Shown here in pieces: positions 1-7,214 of a stretch of DNA of 38,268 nt. The notes under the pieces were generated by a model. The model did no database searches. It saw only the letters and a program-made list of their open reading frames with translations, and was not told the origin of the DNA. The stretch lies in IMG/VR virus record IMGVR_UViG_3300037137_001040, positions 1-38,268 of that record; one strand, given 5' to 3'. Made by a program: the position numbers and the translations under genes. Numbering within the stretch: the stretch's first letter is position 1; the number at the start of each line of letters is the position of its first letter. Source of the stretch: a virus.

Positions 1-169
1 AGCCAAGCTTGCTCGTGCTACTTGCTCCTCTACTTACTGGAGCACGTCAGCGATTGTGACCCTTCCGGCTACTGGGGCTGCGGCTGACCAAGCATTTCCT
101 AATGTAGTGATTCCCACGGCCGCCAATGGTGGTATTCCAACAGGAGCTACGGTTCTGTCAGTATTTGGT
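1..169. repeat. Terminal direct repeat (left copy)
   Basis: Bases 1-169 match 38100-38268 base for base except position 42 (g) against 38141 (a). The match runs to the very end of the window, so it is the overlap expected when a circular (or circularly permuted) genome is assembled as a linear contig. The mismatch changes Ser to Asn in the spike protein and may be strain variation. A true short terminal repeat of the virion DNA is possible but less likely, because the repeat sits inside a coding region. Confidence 0.9.
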
Positions 170-496
170 ATCTTGATGATTGGTAGTCGACACAATAGCA
201 ATGCTGCGGCCAACAAAACTACCAATGCCCAAAACCTACAGGTACAGAAAAGCGCGGCGGGCACGTACACTACCTTTCATGTGATGCCTGATGACTCACT
301 ACCCACCGCCGCAGGGGGAACCTCCCCCACCGGTGATGGTCCTGGGCAGGTGGTTATGGGATCTGTCGATGTCAAAGCTGAGGTATCAGCTAATGGCACA
401 TACAATTTGAGGTGGGCGAGTGCTGGGGTTGATGTGGCTAGCTTGATTCTATACGATGTGCAGGTCGGGTTAGTGGTAACGTACAGTTTGGGCTAG
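2..496 (+). CDS. Tail spike, C-terminal part (continues from 36310-38268)
   Basis: This reading frame has no start of its own. It is the continuation of the spike gene that begins at 36310 and is cut by the contig ends; joining 38268 to base 170 keeps the frame and gives a protein of about 761 residues. This part follows the beta-helix and is Ala/Thr/Gly/Val-rich with alternating hydrophobic residues (AAGTYTTFHVMPDD, SLILYDVQVGLVV), which suggests a terminal beta-sandwich or trimerisation domain. The GTG at 56 has no ribosome binding site and is an internal valine codon. The stop is followed at once by the SD of the next gene. Confidence 0.85.
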   Translation, partial: AKLARATCSSTYWSTSAIVTLPATGAAADQAFPNVVIPTAANGGIPTGATVLSVFGILMIGSRHNSNAAANKTTNAQNLQVQKSAAGTYTTFHVMPDDSLPTAAGGTSPTGDGPGQVVMGSVDVKAEVSANGTYNLRWASAGVDVASLILYDVQVGLVVTYSLG

Positions 497-505
497 GAGT
501 TATGA

Positions 506-1813
506 ATGTCAACATACAGAACATACAATCTTACGGGGATTGATAATCTGTTTGCAATAGATGCTAGTGATGCTACATATCTATATATAGGCGGATACTT
601 GAATGGTGGTGCAGATGGCGCAGTAATGTTAAAGTTGGCTAAGTCTGACCTGTCAGTTAATACACAAACACGAGTATCGTCTACTAGTTCTGTACAGTGG
701 AACACCGCTCTTTTGGACGGATCTAATCTATTCTTGTCGGGTTTTACCTCTGCGGGAGTTGGTGTAGTTAGTGGTCTGATAGGAGACTATACTACAGTAT
801 TTGCACAAAATGACCAGCATGATTTTGGTATTGTGTCTGGTCGGCACTATTTTAACGGAGCTTGCCAAGATGATGATTATATCTACGCGGCTGGATGGAC
901 TTCTACTGAAACTGTTTCTAAGGCGGCGATCCTAGTACAGATATCTAAAGCTGATTTATCCATAGTTGCTACATCACGGATTAATGACGTGGCTGATGCC
1001 AATGCTGACGAGTTTCAAGATTGTTGTATTTCTGGTGGTTATGTGTATGCCGTGGGTCAGTATAACAGCGCGGACGCTATGATAGTAAAGTTCGATATTG
1101 CTGACCTTAGTGTGTCTGCGAACTACCGATACTACAAAGCAGCTAAAACATACCTTATGAATGGATGTTGTACAGACGGCACTTCTGTATACGCATGTGG
1201 AACTAATACCACAGATTTACTAGGAACTCTCCTTAAGGTAGCGTGTGCTGATCTGTCTCTTAGTTCCGCCGTGGACTCTAGTACGGTAGGAGCTTTCAAG
1301 AGGTGCGTGGTAAGTGGGGGAAATGTGTATGTGATAGGATCTACTACTGCTGAGGGAGCAGGTGGTTCTGATATTTGGATGTTTAAGGCAAGTGCAGCTG
1401 ACCTATCAAAGAGTGTAGGTAAAGTATTTGGGGGAGCTAATGCTGATTATGGGTTTTCTGTCGCGTGTGACGGAACCAATGTATACTGGGGTGGAAGGTT
1501 GCGTGAGTCTGATACTGGGTCGGCGTTCGTAATCAAAACTGGTCTGAGTCTTGATGTTGCCGCAGGACTAACTTCTTATCCATGTGTTAACTCAGCTGCC
1601 ACATTTGATGCCGGAGGTCTAACTGGCGCATCAATTTCCCCTACCGTTGCAACTTCAGCTCTTGTGTCAGGAACTCAGGCGATGACAGTAGCAGCCATTA
1701 CCTTTACTGTATCGGGCGAGACTGCCCTAACAAATAACACAGAACCTCCCGTTGGTGGGGGAGGTGGCTCTGGGAATGCAGGAATACTGATATCTCGTAA
1801 AGTAATGAGATAG
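506..1813 (+). CDS. Beta-propeller-like virion/tail protein
   Basis: A 435-residue protein starting at ATG 506 behind TAGGAG. At least five repeats of 45-60 residues each carry a Y.AG or Y.CG strand followed by a K..(K/A)DLS signature: KLAKSDLSV, QISKADLSI, KFDIADLSV, KVACADLSL and KASAADLSK. Each repeat then has a short polar strand. This fits a beta-propeller with one blade per repeat. The C-terminus is a Gly-rich linker (VGGGGGSG) and a basic tail ending RKVMR, as seen in some phage surface proteins. Its place directly after the spike suggests a tail-tip or receptor-binding accessory protein. No enzyme motif was seen, so the role is inferred from repeats and position. Confidence 0.75.
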   Translation: MSTYRTYNLTGIDNLFAIDASDATYLYIGGYLNGGADGAVMLKLAKSDLSVNTQTRVSSTSSVQWNTALLDGSNLFLSGFTSAGVGVVSGLIGDYTTVFAQNDQHDFGIVSGRHYFNGACQDDDYIYAAGWTSTETVSKAAILVQISKADLSIVATSRINDVADANADEFQDCCISGGYVYAVGQYNSADAMIVKFDIADLSVSANYRYYKAAKTYLMNGCCTDGTSVYACGTNTTDLLGTLLKVACADLSLSSAVDSSTVGAFKRCVVSGGNVYVIGSTTAEGAGGSDIWMFKASAADLSKSVGKVFGGANADYGFSVACDGTNVYWGGRLRESDTGSAFVIKTGLSLDVAAGLTSYPCVNSAATFDAGGLTGASISPTVATSALVSGTQAMTVAAITFTVSGETALTNNTEPPVGGGGGSGNAGILISRKVMR

Positions 1814-1843
1814 TTATGATCTCAAGGACGGGGGTGTTGTAGA

Positions 1844-2116
1844 GTGCGATATATACCTGGATTTTGGCCAGCGCAAAAGACGATATTGGCAAACCATGCG
1901 TGTCGGGTGCTTCCGCCGTATGGCACAGCAATCACCGTGATTGCCTATAGTGATACAGGAGTGTTCAAGGGTGCATTTGTTCTGGATGAGTGTAATGGCG
2001 CCATTGTTATCCGCTTGGTTGGTTGTGTCGATGACACTTCACGATCTAAGATACTTGCGCGCGCACAGACCGTCCTAGAGAGGTTAGAATGCGTAGATCC
2101 TCAGGTGGTTGGGTAG
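1844..2116 (+). CDS. Small protein of unknown function
   Basis: 90 residues from GTG 1844; AAGGA lies about 15 bases upstream, so the start is only moderately supported, but no other usable start is in frame. The protein is mixed alpha/beta with a hydrophobic middle (CNGAIVIRLVGCV) and a helical end (SKILARAQTVLERLE). It has no recognised family. It lies between the propeller protein and a two-TM protein, in what may be the lysis or tail-accessory segment. Confidence 0.55.
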   Translation: MRYIPGFWPAQKTILANHACRVLPPYGTAITVIAYSDTGVFKGAFVLDECNGAIVIRLVGCVDDTSRSKILARAQTVLERLECVDPQVVG

Positions 2117-2131
2117 AGATGGGGGAGGGGC

Positions 2132-2389
2132 ATGTGGAAGAAACTGACAAGCCTCCCTCACAACTATCACTCGTTAAAATGGGCGACCATCCTGCTCGGA
2201 GCAGTCAGCATCCCATGGGGGACCTTCATCGGCTTCCAGTTTGGGGTAGGAAACTACCCAGCGGCTTTCCTGGCCCTAGGTGTTGAGGTTGGGGTCTATA
2301 TTATCGACTCCTTTATTTGGTGGCGATGCTACGAACTCATAGAGAGAGGAGATCATGCCAAGACTAAACTGGATTCAGAAGGCAATTGA
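2132..2389 (+). CDS. Two-TM small membrane protein, holin candidate
   Basis: 85 residues from ATG 2132, preceded by a strong GGGGGAGGGG ribosome binding site. Two hydrophobic segments, about residues 17-36 and 42-63, are separated by a short turn (VGNYPAA). A charged, hydrophilic C-terminus follows (ERGDHAKTKLDSEGN). Size and topology match class II holins, and it lies in the late structural region. A second two-TM candidate is at 35903-36100. No endolysin was recognised beside either, so the holin call is inference. Confidence 0.6.
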   Translation: MWKKLTSLPHNYHSLKWATILLGAVSIPWGTFIGFQFGVGNYPAAFLALGVEVGVYIIDSFIWWRCYELIERGDHAKTKLDSEGN

Positions 2390-2558
2390 AGAGCCGAGGT
2401 CCTTTACAGCCCAGGCCGAGGCCGCCGGGGGGAGGGGCGTTCAGGAGTATGCAACTAAGGTGCTGAAGAAGAAAAGCAAAGCCTCCCCCAAGACAAAGAA
2501 GCGGGCGCAGCTCACCAAAACCCTTAAGAAACTGAGCACAAAAAAGAAAAGGTCATAA
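2355..2558 (+). CDS. Small lysine-rich protein
   Basis: 67 residues from ATG 2355 with AGAGGAGA just upstream; it overlaps the preceding gene by 35 bases. It begins PRLNWIQKAIEEPRSF, then has a helical FTAQAEAAGG..VQEYATKVLKK segment. The tail is Lys-rich (KKKSKASPKTKKRAQLTKTL). The layout resembles small phage proteins with an sFt.qA...g.svqeyA..Vl core followed by RA.l..tL. It may bind nucleic acid or be a virion accessory; the function is unknown. The 36111-36296 protein is similar in size and basicity. Confidence 0.65.
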   Translation: MPRLNWIQKAIEEPRSFTAQAEAAGGRGVQEYATKVLKKKSKASPKTKKRAQLTKTLKKLSTKKKRS

Positions 2559-2569
2559 TCCATGTCCTC

Positions 2570-2591
2570 GGGCCGCAAGGCCCTAATTTTT
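2570..2591 (+). terminator. Intrinsic terminator
   Basis: A GGGCC stem, GCAA tetraloop and GGCCC, followed by TAATTTTT. It lies between the Lys-rich protein and the gene at 2612, in the direction of transcription. The stem is short but GC-only, with a stable GNRA loop. It probably reduces read-through into the last two late genes. Confidence 0.6.
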
Positions 2592-2611
2592 GAAGATTTG
2601 ATAGGGAAGTT

Positions 2612-3049
2612 ATGGGTATGCTAGGAAAAGTCGGCACTGCTGTCAAGCTCCAGTGGTCTCTGCGAATGCGGTGCGACTGGATGACCAAGATCTCGGGACA
2701 GGCCGCTAATTACACCTGTACTATTTGGTGCGATGGGGTGGTGTCGGCAGTGGTGGGGGTAGTCTCGGAGATCGGGGTGTCTGGGGAGTACCTAGTAACT
2801 TTCACACCCACCGCAGAAGGACACTGGGTGGTTGAGTGTACCAACATAGTGGTAGGCGATGTGTTAGACTGGGATGTGCAGGTATACTCAGCCACAATCT
2901 CAGAGGTTGGGGTATCAACTACAACTATCACTAATACCTGTTCTGATATTAGGGCCAATACTGAAATCTCCTTTAAGCAGACCGGCAAGTATGACGAACG
3001 AGCGAGGAAATCATGGACCAATCGCGCGACATCTACCTTAGAAAAGTAA
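2612..3049 (+). CDS. Ig-like/beta-sandwich small structural protein
   Basis: 145 residues from ATG 2612 (AGGGAAG upstream). Residues 30-110 alternate hydrophobic and polar residues in strand-like fashion (ANYTCTIWCDGVVSAVVGV, SGEYLVTFTPTAEGHWVVE), like an immunoglobulin or fibronectin-type beta-sandwich. The C-terminus is polar and charged. It overlaps the start of the next gene by 37 bases, implying coupled translation, so the two probably form one tail substructure. No family is recognised. Confidence 0.65.
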   Translation: MGMLGKVGTAVKLQWSLRMRCDWMTKISGQAANYTCTIWCDGVVSAVVGVVSEIGVSGEYLVTFTPTAEGHWVVECTNIVVGDVLDWDVQVYSATISEVGVSTTTITNTCSDIRANTEISFKQTGKYDERARKSWTNRATSTLEK

Positions 3050-4836
3050 GCGACAACAGCATCTACGGCTACTATCTCCAACAGAGTGGCGCGCAGAAAC
3101 ACTGGAGTCGCCGCCCAGCAGTGACTGGTCCGACGGAGAAGATCCAGTGGAAGATCAACACATGGAATCGTGGGGGAGGTTATGACCGGCTGGAAGACGA
3201 GGCTAGATACAACACAGCAGTAGGCATTGACCCCCGACGGTATCACGAATTGCAACTAATGAGTGCGGCTGAGGATATCAATACGTCTAATAACATGGAG
3301 ACGGCCAGCCCCCACACCAAACGATATTTTGCCTGGTTTGCAAGTAACTGGTGGTGTGCTTACGAGAAGAACATCTACGCCTATTCTGGGGGAGCTTGGG
3401 TTTTATGTACAACAACTACTGAGTTTATCACGTCGCTTGTTGTTTACAAGACCTGGCTCTGTGTAGGGCAGCTCAGCGGCGGGTATTACTACTCACTTAA
3501 CGGGACTTCCTATACCCAATCGGCCACAGCCATGGTGAAATTCTTTACAGAGCGTCACTTACTCTGGGGTAGCGCGGCTGGGAAGATCTACAACTGTGAG
3601 GACCCGACAAATGGGGCTGATCCTTTACTTACTTGGAGTACAGCTGTGGACATTGGAAATGCCAGTAGTGATGTCGAGGGATTTGCCCTGTTAAATCAAC
3701 AGTTACTGATTCGCAAAAAAGAAGGTCTTTACCACTATCATTGGGATGGTGATGTGACACAGGTATGGACCCAAGCTCAGGATGTCAATGCGGAGTGGGA
3801 CATCTACACCGAGGCAATGGTCAACTGGACGGGGTACCTCGTCATGGGGGATGAGCGTAATCGCAGCGTGTGGCTCTTCACCCCCGACGGGGACATCATT
3901 GACATCCACCCGCGAAACTGGGTAGATGCTGCCTTCTGCTCCCCCACCGCAATACCTGGCGATATGTGCGTCGTTGCTAACTACCTGATCATGGAGCTGG
4001 GCGGAGATATTTACGGTTGTTGGTTAGAGTTGAGTGACTCACACCTCTCACCGAGATTCTTCAAAATCCTGGCGTTAGGGCCGTATACGTTTGAACATGT
4101 CAGCTGCTCCCCCGCCCAAGGAATCGGCTGGCTTGATGGTTATCTATACTACCCGCGCCGGGCGTTTACAGGCATATTGTCAGATGCCTCAACCGACCGT
4201 GTTCCTTTTCTGGGGACCCCAGCAAGTACCGGAGACTTTGTGGCAGCGGCATCTCTACAATCGTCTGGCTATGATCAGTACCCTGATAAGTACAAGGTCT
4301 TTCAGCGACTGTGGTACCGAGCGACGAGTCTACCAGATAACTCAACTGTAACAATAAGCTGTACTCCAGAGTCCGGAACAGAGAGCGAGGCTCTAGACGT
4401 TGACACCGAAGATGCCTGGACCTCAGTAGATTTTGTAGTTCCTGTGGTGGGTAAGCTGGTGTATCTGAATATCACAGTGGTAGCTGACGGGGAGGACACC
4501 CCAAATACAGAACAGTTAACCATAACGGACTTGATTCTTGAGGGGTATGTAGTGCAGGACATTGATAGCGTCTTTGAGTTTGATGTCCTGTGTATGGCAG
4601 ACGCTGATGGTACCACAGGGCCGGAGCTGGAGGACTTCCTTTTCAGTGCAGCAACCGACACCCTACCATTGAATCTAACAGCTCCTAATGGGGGAGTGTA
4701 CACTGTGCGGATTTTGCCGGGCTATCCACAGTCTGCAATAGTCGCCGACCAAAATGGAAAACAGCAACATATGTGTCGTGTGGTTGCACAGCAAGTGCCC
4801 GCAGCCACCTTCGTCCCGCCTGACTTGCCTGACTAG
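3013..4836 (+). CDS. Large tail-associated beta-rich protein
   Basis: 607 residues from ATG 3013 (GAGGAAATC upstream), overlapping the previous gene. The protein is Trp/Tyr/Gly-rich with repeated short strands (KNIYAYSGGAWVL, KIYNCEDPTNG, GYLVMGDERNRSVWLF), compatible with a propeller-like fold over roughly residues 110-400. A beta-sandwich-like region at about 430-520 follows (STVTISCTPESGTESE). Proteins like this occur as tail or host-contact proteins of podovirus-like environmental phages. It is the last late gene before the convergent terminator region. I see no lytic motif. The structural assignment is by composition and context. Confidence 0.7.
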   Translation: MDQSRDIYLRKVSDNSIYGYYLQQSGAQKHWSRRPAVTGPTEKIQWKINTWNRGGGYDRLEDEARYNTAVGIDPRRYHELQLMSAAEDINTSNNMETASPHTKRYFAWFASNWWCAYEKNIYAYSGGAWVLCTTTTEFITSLVVYKTWLCVGQLSGGYYYSLNGTSYTQSATAMVKFFTERHLLWGSAAGKIYNCEDPTNGADPLLTWSTAVDIGNASSDVEGFALLNQQLLIRKKEGLYHYHWDGDVTQVWTQAQDVNAEWDIYTEAMVNWTGYLVMGDERNRSVWLFTPDGDIIDIHPRNWVDAAFCSPTAIPGDMCVVANYLIMELGGDIYGCWLELSDSHLSPRFFKILALGPYTFEHVSCSPAQGIGWLDGYLYYPRRAFTGILSDASTDRVPFLGTPASTGDFVAAASLQSSGYDQYPDKYKVFQRLWYRATSLPDNSTVTISCTPESGTESEALDVDTEDAWTSVDFVVPVVGKLVYLNITVVADGEDTPNTEQLTITDLILEGYVVQDIDSVFEFDVLCMADADGTTGPELEDFLFSAATDTLPLNLTAPNGGVYTVRILPGYPQSAIVADQNGKQQHMCRVVAQQVPAATFVPPDLPD

Positions 4837-4869
4837 TGTGCCCAAGATTTCTTGTTGTATGATATCCAT

Positions 4870-4903
4870 AATAAAAGGGGACTCTACTGTTTGCAGAGTC
4901 CCC
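4870..4903 (-). terminator. Strong leftward intrinsic terminator
   Basis: Read on the minus strand, a perfect 9-bp stem (GGGGACTCT pairing with AGAGTCCCC, loop GCAAACAGT) is followed by TTTTATT. On the plus strand the stem is not followed by a T tract, so it mainly serves leftward transcription. It may also act as a stem-only stop for the late transcripts that arrive from 4836. Confidence 0.8.
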
Positions 4904-4914
4904 TCATTCCTCAC

Positions 4915-4937
4915 GCATGTCCTCCCCCAGGACATGC
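4915..4937 (-). other. Perfect hairpin inside the small RNA
   Basis: GCATGTCCT and AGGACATGC form a 9-bp stem around a five-base loop, CCCCC on the plus strand and GGGGG in the transcript. It may present the G-rich loop for RNA or protein contact. Confidence 0.75.
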
Positions 4938-5022
4938 TAGCAATGGGACTTATCCTCTTCGCCGATGGAGTAGTGACCCCACCAAGTGTTGCCCGTTGTT
5001 TCTAATTTGACTTTACCCCTAT

Positions 5023-5063
5023 ATTATACCACAATCGGAGCTATTTGTCAAGATTCGCATACG
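5023..5063 (-). promoter_or_regulatory. Leftward promoter P1 (small RNA), dyad class
   Basis: On the minus strand: TCG-TATG-CGA dyad, ATC, then TTGACA (5051-5046), a 17-bp spacer and TATAAT (5028-5023) preceded by TGG. It has the same architecture as five other promoters in this genome. Confidence 0.85.
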
Positions 5064-5068
5064 ATCTA

Positions 5069-5404
5069 TCAACACTCCAAGTAGCAAAGCTTCCTGGCAC
5101 TCCGGGCCCTGGTAAACTCCCCCAAATGCCCCGGCTCATCAGTCAGGCCCTCACACCGCAGCACCAACAGCCGCAGTAAACACACGACCAAACTCCCCCA
5201 GCGAAGCCCGTACTCCACAACATCCACGAGGGTAACATAATAGGCCAGCCCCCTGCTTGTCCAACGATCCCCTAGACGAATTTCCATGGTCATGCCGCCG
5301 ACCGAGCGAATCATCAACAGCATATTCTTACCAAGGTGATACGCAACAGCCTGCTCTGAGACGGTCATTGTAGCTTGTCGCCATGGCTCAATCCAAGTGC
5401 TCAC
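5069..5404 (-). CDS. Protein of unknown function, end of leftward operon
   Basis: 111 residues from GTG 5404, which directly follows the stop of the zinc-ribbon gene upstream (TAAGTG); AGAGGG lies about 10 bases before. The middle is hydrophobic (ITLVDVVEY, SLVVCLLRLLVLRC at about residues 71-86), so a membrane association is possible. It is the last gene of the leftward operon before the small-RNA promoter. No family is recognised. Confidence 0.55.
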   Translation of the reverse strand: MSTWIEPWRQATMTVSEQAVAYHLGKNMLLMIRSVGGMTMEIRLGDRWTSRGLAYYVTLVDVVEYGLRWGSLVVCLLRLLVLRCEGLTDEPGHLGEFTRARSARKLCYLEC

Positions 5405-5539
5405 TTATTCAACCCTCTCGACTTTCCCCCCGCACCGATCGCAGGGCAACGCCTCGCAGTCCTCCCCAGGACTAAGGTAAGTCCACCACTGGTGCCCACA
5501 ATCAAGACAAATGAAAGTAGCTTTATTGCCTCTCATCAT
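5405..5539 (-). CDS. Zinc-ribbon micro-protein
   Basis: 44 residues: MMRGNKATFICLDCGHQWW, then a loop and CDRCGG. Two CxxC pairs (CLDC and CDRC) about 20 residues apart form a classic zinc ribbon. The start (ATG 5539 or 5536) overlaps the end of the upstream gene (CATGATGAG), and the next gene starts right at its stop. Such ribbons in phages act as adaptors or bind nucleic acid. It is one of several small Cys-pair proteins in this operon. Confidence 0.7.
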   Translation of the reverse strand: MMRGNKATFICLDCGHQWWTYLSPGEDCEALPCDRCGGKVERVE

Positions 5540-5675
5540 GCCACTTATAGTTCACCAATTTAGCAGCGCAATCTCGGTCCGCAGACAGACTCTGAGTAGT
5601 GCCGTATCTAGCCGCTACTTCAACCAGTTCGATAATCTTCTCGATCTCTGCGCTAGCCATGCCCAACTCCCCCAT
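5523..5675 (-). CDS. Small helical protein
   Basis: 50 residues from ATG 5675 (ATGGGGGAGTTGGGCATG), with a second ATG five codons in. It is predicted largely helical: ASAEIEKIIELVEVAARYG, then SADRDCAAKLVNYKWHDERQ. A HTH-like or small-terminase-like helix pattern (aarYGttqSLsadrdcA) is suggestive but not diagnostic. It overlaps the upstream gene by 23 bases and the downstream zinc-ribbon gene by 17. Function unknown. Confidence 0.55.
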   Translation of the reverse strand: MGELGMASAEIEKIIELVEVAARYGTTQSLSADRDCAAKLVNYKWHDERQ

Positions 5676-5997
5676 GGATTTTTGCACTGGCGGCCACTCT
5701 GCCTTTGGGGTGGACCATCCCCATGTCTTTGGGGATTGCCCCCAAAATCTGAGCTCTCCGCACCACAAAATTACGCTGCCCACCGCTGGGCCAACATCCA
5801 ATTGACACCCAGGCCGAGCCGCCCTCGGTCTTTCCTGCCTGAAGAACCTCAACCTCCATTGTTGGGGGAGGTCCCGATGTGATTCGAGACGCCGGGGTAA
5901 ACATCTTGATTTGTCGTTTATGGTAGTCTCGAAACGTAACTCGGCACCAACCCTCCTGTGGAGGGAAGGCTTCCTCTAACACCAAATGTACGATCAC
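5653..5997 (-). CDS. Conserved-looking protein of unknown function
   Basis: 114 residues from GTG 5997, whose GTGA overlaps the TGA of the metallopeptidase gene upstream, so translation is probably coupled. The protein is mixed, with basic patches (FRDYHKRQIKMF) and a beta-rich centre (TMEVEVLQAGKTEGGSAWVSI). No motif is recognised. A competing frame over 5523-5852 was not used because only its last 50 codons have a good start. Confidence 0.55.
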   Translation of the reverse strand: MIVHLVLEEAFPPQEGWCRVTFRDYHKRQIKMFTPASRITSGPPPTMEVEVLQAGKTEGGSAWVSIGCWPSGGQRNFVVRRAQILGAIPKDMGMVHPKGRVAASAKIHGGVGHG

Positions 5998-6383
5998 TTG
6001 CCGTCCTCCACCGGGTAGAGCGGGCGGATCGCTATGTCAAAATCAACGCAGTCCGTTCGCATCAAAGGAATATCAGACCAGTCTAGTTCAATACCAAGCA
6101 GATCACAAAGCTGGGAAAAACCATGTGCCACCCGGTCGATTCCCTGCTCGTCAGTACCCTCAGCGAAGACTCTGTACTCATGATCTACAATATGCAGGCA
6201 CTCATGAATCAGAGTATCTCTCATGTTCTTGGGGGAGCTGATTGGGTCGACGCAGATACATGCCTCCCCCAGACTGATGCAGCCCTGATCCCCTGACTTG
6301 GCAATCAGATCTCGAATTAGGTAAATCTGAATACTCTTATAGCTACCAACCGAGATTTCTTTGGGAACCTTGATAGTAATCAT
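5994..6383 (-). CDS. Small HExxH metallopeptidase-like protein
   Basis: 129 residues from ATG 6383, chosen because this ATGA overlaps the stop of the preceding gene and lies behind GAGGAGG; a longer frame from 6482 merely runs through that gene. Residues 58-66 read LIHECLHIV, an HExxH zinc-protease signature (H60, E61, H64), followed by DHEY. The size and lack of a signal peptide suggest a SprT/ImmA-like intracellular minimal metallopeptidase. In phages such proteins may cleave a host regulator or may be degenerate folds. Catalytic residues are seen; the substrate is unknown. Confidence 0.7.
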   Translation of the reverse strand: MITIKVPKEISVGSYKSIQIYLIRDLIAKSGDQGCISLGEACICVDPISSPKNMRDTLIHECLHIVDHEYRVFAEGTDEQGIDRVAHGFSQLCDLLGIELDWSDIPLMRTDCVDFDIAIRPLYPVEDGK

Positions 6384-6484
6384 TTCCCCAGCCTCCTCGT
6401 CATCCTGCGAAAGAGACCCATGATCTTCTTGCGGAAGATCACCACCGCCGCCGGGATCCACACAAACCAACAAATAGGACACAT
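6380..6484 (-). CDS. CxxC micro-protein with one hydrophobic segment
   Basis: 34 residues from ATG 6484 behind an excellent AAGGAG SD. It has CPIC at the N-terminus, a hydrophobic run WFVWIPAAVVIF and a very basic tail (RKKIMGLFRRMTRRLGK). It is probably inserted in or peripheral to the membrane. The same frame is open back to ATG 6562, which overlaps the MazG stop (ATGA), so a 60-residue form is possible. The stronger SD favours 6484. Its last codons overlap the metallopeptidase start. Confidence 0.6.
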   Translation of the reverse strand: MCPICWFVWIPAAVVIFRKKIMGLFRRMTRRLGK

Positions 6485-6558
6485 CTTAGTTCTCCTTTTT
6501 GCACTGAGAGTGCAGCCGACCCCGCTGTGGGACAGGGTGGCAACTTGTATGTTGACAG

Positions 6559-6843
6559 TCATGAAAGTCTCTTCTGCAACCGTGAAAGTTTTTCGTTCCG
6601 ATGTACCTGAACGTGGGAATACAGGTTGTATATCTGCTCTAGTTGTTCAAGCATAATCCGCACATCTGCAATCTCCTCAGCCAAATGATCAAGAGTCGTT
6701 GGGTTATATTGTCGAGAGATGTGATTGACCGCACTGATACACTCCCCCATCTCCTCCATTGCCATCCCAAGCTGAGCACGACTCCCCCACTTCTCCGCTG
6801 CGCACCCATAGATCGCGCACAACGACCTACATGGTTTGCACAC
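6559..6843 (-). CDS. MazG-like nucleotide pyrophosphohydrolase
   Basis: 94 residues from GTG 6843 with AGGAGG six bases upstream; GTG overlaps the stop of the previous gene by one base. Residues 24-60 carry the all-alpha NTP pyrophosphatase signature: MAMEEMGE (E30, E31, E34) and HLAEEIADV (E56, E57, D60), the magnesium-binding EExxE and ExxD pairs of the MazG family. It would hydrolyse (d)NTPs to monophosphate and pyrophosphate. With the dATP/dGTP diphosphohydrolase at 7214-7777 it gives two pool-modifying enzymes in one operon. The N-terminus adds a CKPC pair. Confidence 0.8.
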   Translation of the reverse strand: MCKPCRSLCAIYGCAAEKWGSRAQLGMAMEEMGECISAVNHISRQYNPTTLDHLAEEIADVRIMLEQLEQIYNLYSHVQVHRNEKLSRLQKRLS

Positions 6844-7214
6844 TATAATCCTCCTCGCCCGTACAGATCCGCACACATCGTCTCACCAAACCGATGAGCA
6901 TACTTTCCCTGAGCAATCTTCACCAACGGAGCAAACGGCTCCGACCTGTGGCAAAAGAAGCATTGTACCGTCTGAGATTGCGATTTCTCCGTGGCTTGGT
7001 CTAGTCCGGCATAGGGATTCCACTGAGGATTCCAGGCTTGGTAATCGACCGGCATCTTTCGATGACCCATGGCCCGGCGCATATTCCTCAGTTTGTCCTT
7101 CTGACTTCGAGTCTGCCGAGCTAATACCTCAGCACGTATTAGAGCCATCCTAACCAGCCGGTATTCTGAGGTACCAAAAAGCTCATCTTCCTCTTCAAAG
7201 ATCAGGTCTTCCAT
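6843..7214 (-). CDS. Charged protein with CxxC motif, unknown function
   Basis: 123 residues from ATG 7214, which overlaps the TAA of the upstream gene (TAATG), with GAGGAG a short way upstream. It has an acidic start (MEDLIFEEEDELFG), a basic helical segment (QTRSQKDKLRNMRRAMGHRK) and a CFFC pair near residue 98 that could bind metal. No family is recognised. Tight coupling on both sides places it in the nucleotide-metabolism operon. Confidence 0.6.
   Translation of the reverse strand: MEDLIFEEEDELFGTSEYRLVRMALIRAEVLARQTRSQKDKLRNMRRAMGHRKMPVDYQAWNPQWNPYAGLDQATEKSQSQTVQCFFCHRSEPFAPLVKIAQGKYAHRFGETMCADLYGRGGL

Larger units (their letters stand above)
4870..5016 (-). ncRNA. Probable phage small RNA (about 145 nt)
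   Basis: A full sigma70-type promoter (5051-5023, minus strand) points left into a stretch with no convincing gene and ends at the intrinsic terminator at 4903-4870. Expected 5' end about 5016, 3' end about 4870. Inside is a second perfect hairpin: 9 bp, GCATGTCCT against AGGACATGC (4937-4915), whose loop is GGGGG. The loop and its flank spell TGGGGGAGG, the heptamer iterated across this genome. A short reading frame beginning ATGTCCTGGG runs through the terminator and is unlikely to be used. The target is unknown. Promoter, structure and terminator are seen; the RNA itself is inferred. Confidence 0.65.

Noticed and set aside
56-496. Stand-alone gene from GTG 56
   Set aside because: No SD; same frame as the spike gene running over the contig join.
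2089-2286. 65-residue plus-strand frame
   Set aside because: Shadow of the two-TM gene at 2132-2389, which has the stronger SD and clear TM segments.
4754-5005. Plus-strand frame across the convergent region
   Set aside because: It overlaps the real late gene and runs through the hairpins and terminator.
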